64,000 bases of DNA from an uncultured Prevotellaceae bacterium (GTDB taxonomy: Bacteria; Bacteroidota; Bacteroidia; Bacteroidales; Muribaculaceae), in the NCBI GenBank assembly GCA_900318535.1, contig ONKU01000002.1:1-64000 (forward strand), read 5' to 3'. Positions 61,031-64,000 of this stretch are shown in pieces (the stretch's first letter is position 1; every line of letters starts with the position of its first letter). The translations under genes and the position numbers were made by a program. Below the pieces are notes generated by a model. The model did not search any database. It was not told the DNA's origin and was given only the letters and a program-made list of their open reading frames with translations.

Positions 61031-61056
61031 GAAGATTAGCCGTTCACCCGACTGCA

Positions 61057-61097
61057 CAGGTCACAAAATGCTGTTAACGGCATTTTTGTGACCTGAT
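61057..61097 (+). terminator. Terminator of queA
   Basis: CAGGTCACAAAATGC pairs with GCATTTTTGTGACCTG with one bulge over an 8-base loop, followed by ATTTTTG. Confidence 0.9.
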
Positions 61098-61154
61098 TTT
61101 TGTTTGAGGGCATGTTTTAACGGCAAAAGTCGTAAAATACTGAAATTTTTTTCT

Positions 61155-61162
61155 TATCTTTG
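61155..61162 (+). promoter_or_regulatory. -7 element TATCTTTG of the fumarate reductase/succinate dehydrogenase operon
   Basis: TATCTTTG lies 62 bp before sdhC after a T-rich run. No clear -33 was seen. Confidence 0.7.
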
Positions 61163-61223
61163 CAGGATAATTGTGACATTTACGAAATAACAATCAATTA
61201 ATAACTAAAAAATCAACAATTTT

Positions 61224-61880
61224 ATGTGGTTAACTAATTCATCTGTAGGACGCAAGGTTGTGATGTCGGTAACCGGCCTCTTCCTTGTCCTATTCGTCAC
61301 ATTCCATGCGCTGATGAATGCAGTGGCTCTCATTTCCTTTGAGGCTTATGACGCCATCTGCGAATTCCTCGGCGCCAACTGGTATGCTGTGTTGGGCACC
61401 CTCGTGCTCGCTGGTGGCTTTGCTATTCACATCATTTACGCCTTCTGGCTCACGTTGCAGAACCGCAAGGCTCGCGGTAACAACTGCTATGCTGTGACTA
61501 CCAAGCCCAAGGATGTCGAGTGGGCATCACAAAACATGCTCGTCCTCGGCCTCATCGTGTGCTGCTTCCTGATCCTGCACCTCGTGCAGTTCTGGGCCAA
61601 GATGCAGCTGCCCGAACTCATGGGTGAGCATGTGATGAACGGCAAGTTCTACCTGCAGGCTACCTTCAGCCATCTGTGGGTGCTCCCCGTTTACCTCATC
61701 GGCTTTGCCGCCCTGTGGTTCCACATCAGCCACGGTTTCTGGAGCGCTTTCCAGACCCTGGGTACTGCCAATGACAAGTGGATTCCCCGCTGGCAGTGCA
61801 TCTCCAAGTGGTGGGCAAGCATCGTGTTTATCCTGTTTGCTGTAGAGGCTTGCTACTTTACTTGGTTCTTTGCCCTCTAA
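61224..61880 (+). CDS. sdhC: Succinate dehydrogenase/fumarate reductase cytochrome b subunit
   Basis: The 218-residue protein has five hydrophobic segments with conserved histidines for two hemes: FVTFHALMNAV, FAIHIIYAFWL, LILHLVQFW, YLQATFSHLWVLPVY and WFHISHGFWSAFQTLG. It matches the single-subunit diheme anchors of Bacteroidota and of Wolinella FrdC. It takes electrons from menaquinol to the flavoprotein in anaerobic fumarate respiration, the main route to succinate and propionate in these bacteria. It begins sdhCAB, 35 bp before sdhA. Confidence 0.95.
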   Translation: MWLTNSSVGRKVVMSVTGLFLVLFVTFHALMNAVALISFEAYDAICEFLGANWYAVLGTLVLAGGFAIHIIYAFWLTLQNRKARGNNCYAVTTKPKDVEWASQNMLVLGLIVCCFLILHLVQFWAKMQLPELMGEHVMNGKFYLQATFSHLWVLPVYLIGFAALWFHISHGFWSAFQTLGTANDKWIPRWQCISKWWASIVFILFAVEACYFTWFFAL

Positions 61881-61915
61881 TTGCTGAGTATTAACCTATT
61901 AAATTTGTAACACAA

Positions 61916-63916
61916 ATGGAAGAAACTAAGATCAACGCTCAGCCCATCGATTCCAAAATTCCCGAGGGACCCATCGCTGAGAAGTGGACAAACTATAAGG
62001 CTCATCAGAAACTCGTCAATCCCGCCAACAAGCGTCGCCTCGACATCATCGTCGTGGGTACCGGTCTGGCAGGTGCGTCGGCAGCAGCCACGCTGGGCGA
62101 GATGGGATTCAACGTATTGAACTTCTGCATCCAGGATTCACCCCGCCGCGCTCACTCGATTGCCGCACAAGGTGGTATCAACGCAGCCAAGAACTACCAG
62201 AACGACGGTGACTCGGTTTACCGCTTGTTCTATGACACCGTCAAGGGTGGTGACTACCGTGCTCGCGAGGCCAACGTGTATCGCCTGGCCGAGGTGTCCA
62301 ACAATATCATCGACCAGTGCGTGGCACAGGGTGTTCCCTTCGCCCGTGAGTATGGCGGCCTGCTGGCCAACCGCTCGTTTGGTGGCGCACAGGTGAGCCG
62401 TACGTTCTACGCCAAGGGTCAGACCGGTCAGCAGCTGCTGCTCGGTGCCTACTCGAGCCTGAACCGCATGATCCATGCAGGCAAGGTAAAGAGCTACAAC
62501 CGCTATGAGATGCACGACGTGGTCATCATCGACGGCCGTGCCCGCGGTATCATCGCCAAGAACCTGGTGACTGGCAAGCTCGAGCGCTTTGCCGCCCACG
62601 CTGTGGTAATCGCCACCGGTGGTTATGGCAACACCTACTTCCTGAGCACCAACGCCATGGGCTGCAACTGCTCGGCCGCTATGGCTTGCTATCGCCACGG
62701 TGCTTACTTCGCTAACCCCGCTTACGTGCAGATTCACCCCACCTGCATCCCCGTGCATGGTGACAAGCAGTCCAAGCTGACGCTGATGAGTGAGTCGCTG
62801 CGTAACGATGGCCGCATCTGGGTGCCCAAGAACATCGAGGACGCCAAGAAGCTGCAGGCAGGACAAATCAAGGGTAGCGACATCCCCGAGGAGGAGCGCG
62901 ACTACTATCTGGAGCGCCGCTATCCGGCCTTCGGTAACCTCGTGCCCCGTGACGTGGCCAGCCGCGCTGCCAAGGAGCGCTGCGACAAGGGCTTCGGCGT
63001 GAACAACACCGGCAAGGCTGTGTTCCTCGACTTCAGTGAGGCCATCAACCGCCTGGGCATCGACGTGATCCGCCAGCGCTACGGTAACCTCTTCGACATG
63101 TATGAGGAAATCACCGACGTGAATCCCGGCGAGCTCGCCAACGAGATCAACGGCGTGAAGTACTACAATCCCATGATGATTTATCCCGCCATCCACTACA
63201 CCATGGGCGGCATCTGGGTTGACTATGAACTGCAGACCAGCATCAAGGGTCTGTTCGCCATCGGTGAGTGCAACTTCAGTGACCACGGCGCTAACCGCCT
63301 CGGTGCTTCGGCGCTGATGCAGGGTCTGGCCGACGGTTACTTCGTATTGCCCTACACCATCCAGAACTACCTGAGCGACCAGATTACCGTTCCCCACTTC
63401 TCGACCGACACTCCCGAGTTTGACGCTGCCGAGAAGAAGGTACAGGCCAATCTCGACAACCTCATGAGCATCCACGGCAAGCGCTCGGTGGACAGCATCC
63501 ACAAGGAGCTGGGTAACGTGATGTGGGACTATGTGGGCATGGCTCGCACCAAGGAGAGCCTTGAGACCGCTCTCAAGAAGCTCAAAGAGCTGCGCAAGGA
63601 GTTTGAGACCAACCTGTTCATCCCCGGCACCCAAGAGGGCATGAACGTCGAGTTGGACAAGGCATTCCGCCTGCGTGACTTCATCACCATGGGTGAGTTG
63701 ATCGCCTATGACGCATTGAACCGCCACGAGAGCTGCGGTGGCCACTTCCGCGAGGAGCATCAGACCGAGGAAGGCGAGGCCAAGCGCGACGACGAGAACT
63801 TCTTCTATGTCGCTTGCTGGAAGTACAACGGTGACGATGAGACCGCTCCCACACTCATCAAGGAACCGCTCCACTACGAGGCCATCAAGGTCCAGACGCG
63901 TAACTATAAGTCATAA
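61916..63916 (+). CDS. sdhA: Succinate dehydrogenase/fumarate reductase flavoprotein subunit
   Basis: The 666-residue protein has the FAD-binding motif [20 protein letters not shown], the FAD-linking histidine region [27 protein letters not shown], the catalytic [26 protein letters not shown] and the C-terminal [14 protein letters not shown]. The length is longer than E. coli FrdA/SdhA and typical of Bacteroidota. It catalyses fumarate reduction (or succinate oxidation) with FAD at the inner face of the membrane. The flanking b-type subunit and iron-sulfur subunit complete the complex. Confidence 0.96.
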   Translation: MEETKINAQPIDSKIPEGPIAEKWTNYKAHQKLVNPANKRRLDIIVVGTGLAGASAAATLGEMGFNVLNFCIQDSPRRAHSIAAQGGINAAKNYQNDGDSVYRLFYDTVKGGDYRAREANVYRLAEVSNNIIDQCVAQGVPFAREYGGLLANRSFGGAQVSRTFYAKGQTGQQLLLGAYSSLNRMIHAGKVKSYNRYEMHDVVIIDGRARGIIAKNLVTGKLERFAAHAVVIATGGYGNTYFLSTNAMGCNCSAAMACYRHGAYFANPAYVQIHPTCIPVHGDKQSKLTLMSESLRNDGRIWVPKNIEDAKKLQAGQIKGSDIPEEERDYYLERRYPAFGNLVPRDVASRAAKERCDKGFGVNNTGKAVFLDFSEAINRLGIDVIRQRYGNLFDMYEEITDVNPGELANEINGVKYYNPMMIYPAIHYTMGGIWVDYELQTSIKGLFAIGECNFSDHGANRLGASALMQGLADGYFVLPYTIQNYLSDQITVPHFSTDTPEFDAAEKKVQANLDNLMSIHGKRSVDSIHKELGNVMWDYVGMARTKESLETALKKLKELRKEFETNLFIPGTQEGMNVELDKAFRLRDFITMGELIAYDALNRHESCGGHFREEHQTEEGEAKRDDENFFYVACWKYNGDDETAPTLIKEPLHYEAIKVQTRNYKS

Positions 63917-63944
63917 TCAACCACATTAAAATTCATCGAATACA

Positions 63945-64000
63945 ATGGATACAAGTATAAGCTTCAAACTTAAGGTTTGGCGTCAGGCCAACGCTCATGC
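63945..64000 (+). CDS. sdhB: Succinate dehydrogenase/fumarate reductase iron-sulfur subunit (start only)
   Basis: The last 56 bases open a frame from ATG at 63945 that reads MDTSISFKLKVWRQANAH. This fits the N-terminus of the FrdB/SdhB ferredoxin-like domain (FKLKVWRQ). It lies 28 bp after sdhA, in the expected operon position. The rest is outside the window. Confidence 0.8.
   Translation, partial: MDTSISFKLKVWRQANAH

Noticed and set aside
62138-63874. A 578-codon minus-strand frame opposite sdhA
   Set aside because: It lies within a well-supported flavoprotein gene and shows no domain.

Overview
The window looks like part of the chromosome of an anaerobic gut-type member of the Bacteroidales; the family (for example Muribaculaceae or Prevotellaceae) cannot be fixed from the sequence alone. 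Evidence: many promoters with the Bacteroidota -7 element TAnnTTTG, few Shine-Dalgarno sites, a fused SecDF, DUF3098, DUF5683 and FISUMP-type proteins, a ParA-ParB-DUF5683-MltD gene order, rubredoxin plus rubrerythrin, and a fumarate reductase/succinate dehydrogenase with a b-type cytochrome subunit.

Region 1 (1-10829) is accessory DNA lying directly beyond the 3' end of a tRNA-Leu(CAA) gene, a classic island site. It holds a DUF3987 primase/helicase-like protein (cut by the window start), a DUF6371 protein, a small HTH regulator, a coupled AAA ATPase + TOPRIM pair resembling OLD/PARIS-type phage defence, three very A+T-rich unknown genes, a Schlafen AlbA_2 regulator with in-frame repeats, an HNH nuclease and a FISUMP-domain membrane protein. 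Two repeat-rich noncoding stretches (1319-1368 and 2465-2603) may be replication, transfer or control sites of the element.

Region 2 (10830-16404) is core: tRNA-Leu, tcdA, and a leftward operon parA-parB-DUF5683-mltD. Region 3 (16869-26002) is a secreted protease locus: three tandem M6 metalloproteases and a C10 (streptopain-like) cysteine protease. All four end in paired dockerin-like repeats. A fifth protein with the same tail, at 37662-39293, matches the active site of the Porphyromonas gingivalis peptidylarginine deiminase, including both substrate-binding arginines. Together these suggest a secreted set of protein-modifying enzymes sharing one C-terminal module.

Region 4 (26192-44000) has a polyferredoxin membrane protein with a Tat-exported Fe-S aldo/keto reductase, a MacAB-TolC-type efflux operon, SecDF, tRNA-Arg(CCU), a cation diffusion facilitator, rubrerythrin and rubredoxin (a 37-residue gene), gapA, mscL and a stand-alone LuxR-type HTH protein. 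Between rubredoxin and gapA (41278-41552) lies an unusual array of triloop hairpins, the most striking unexplained noncoding structure in the window.

Region 5 (44171-64000) is mostly housekeeping: a leftward operon of two GH25 lysozymes, cvpA, aroA and two paralogous metallophosphoesterases; then rightward RNase R, mtaB, a family 2 glycosyltransferase, a second Fe-S aldo/keto reductase, DUF3098-uppP-truB-queA, and sdhCA with the start of sdhB. tRNA modification is well represented (tcdA, mtaB, truB, queA). No CRISPR array, rRNA gene, integrase or insertion sequence was found in the window.
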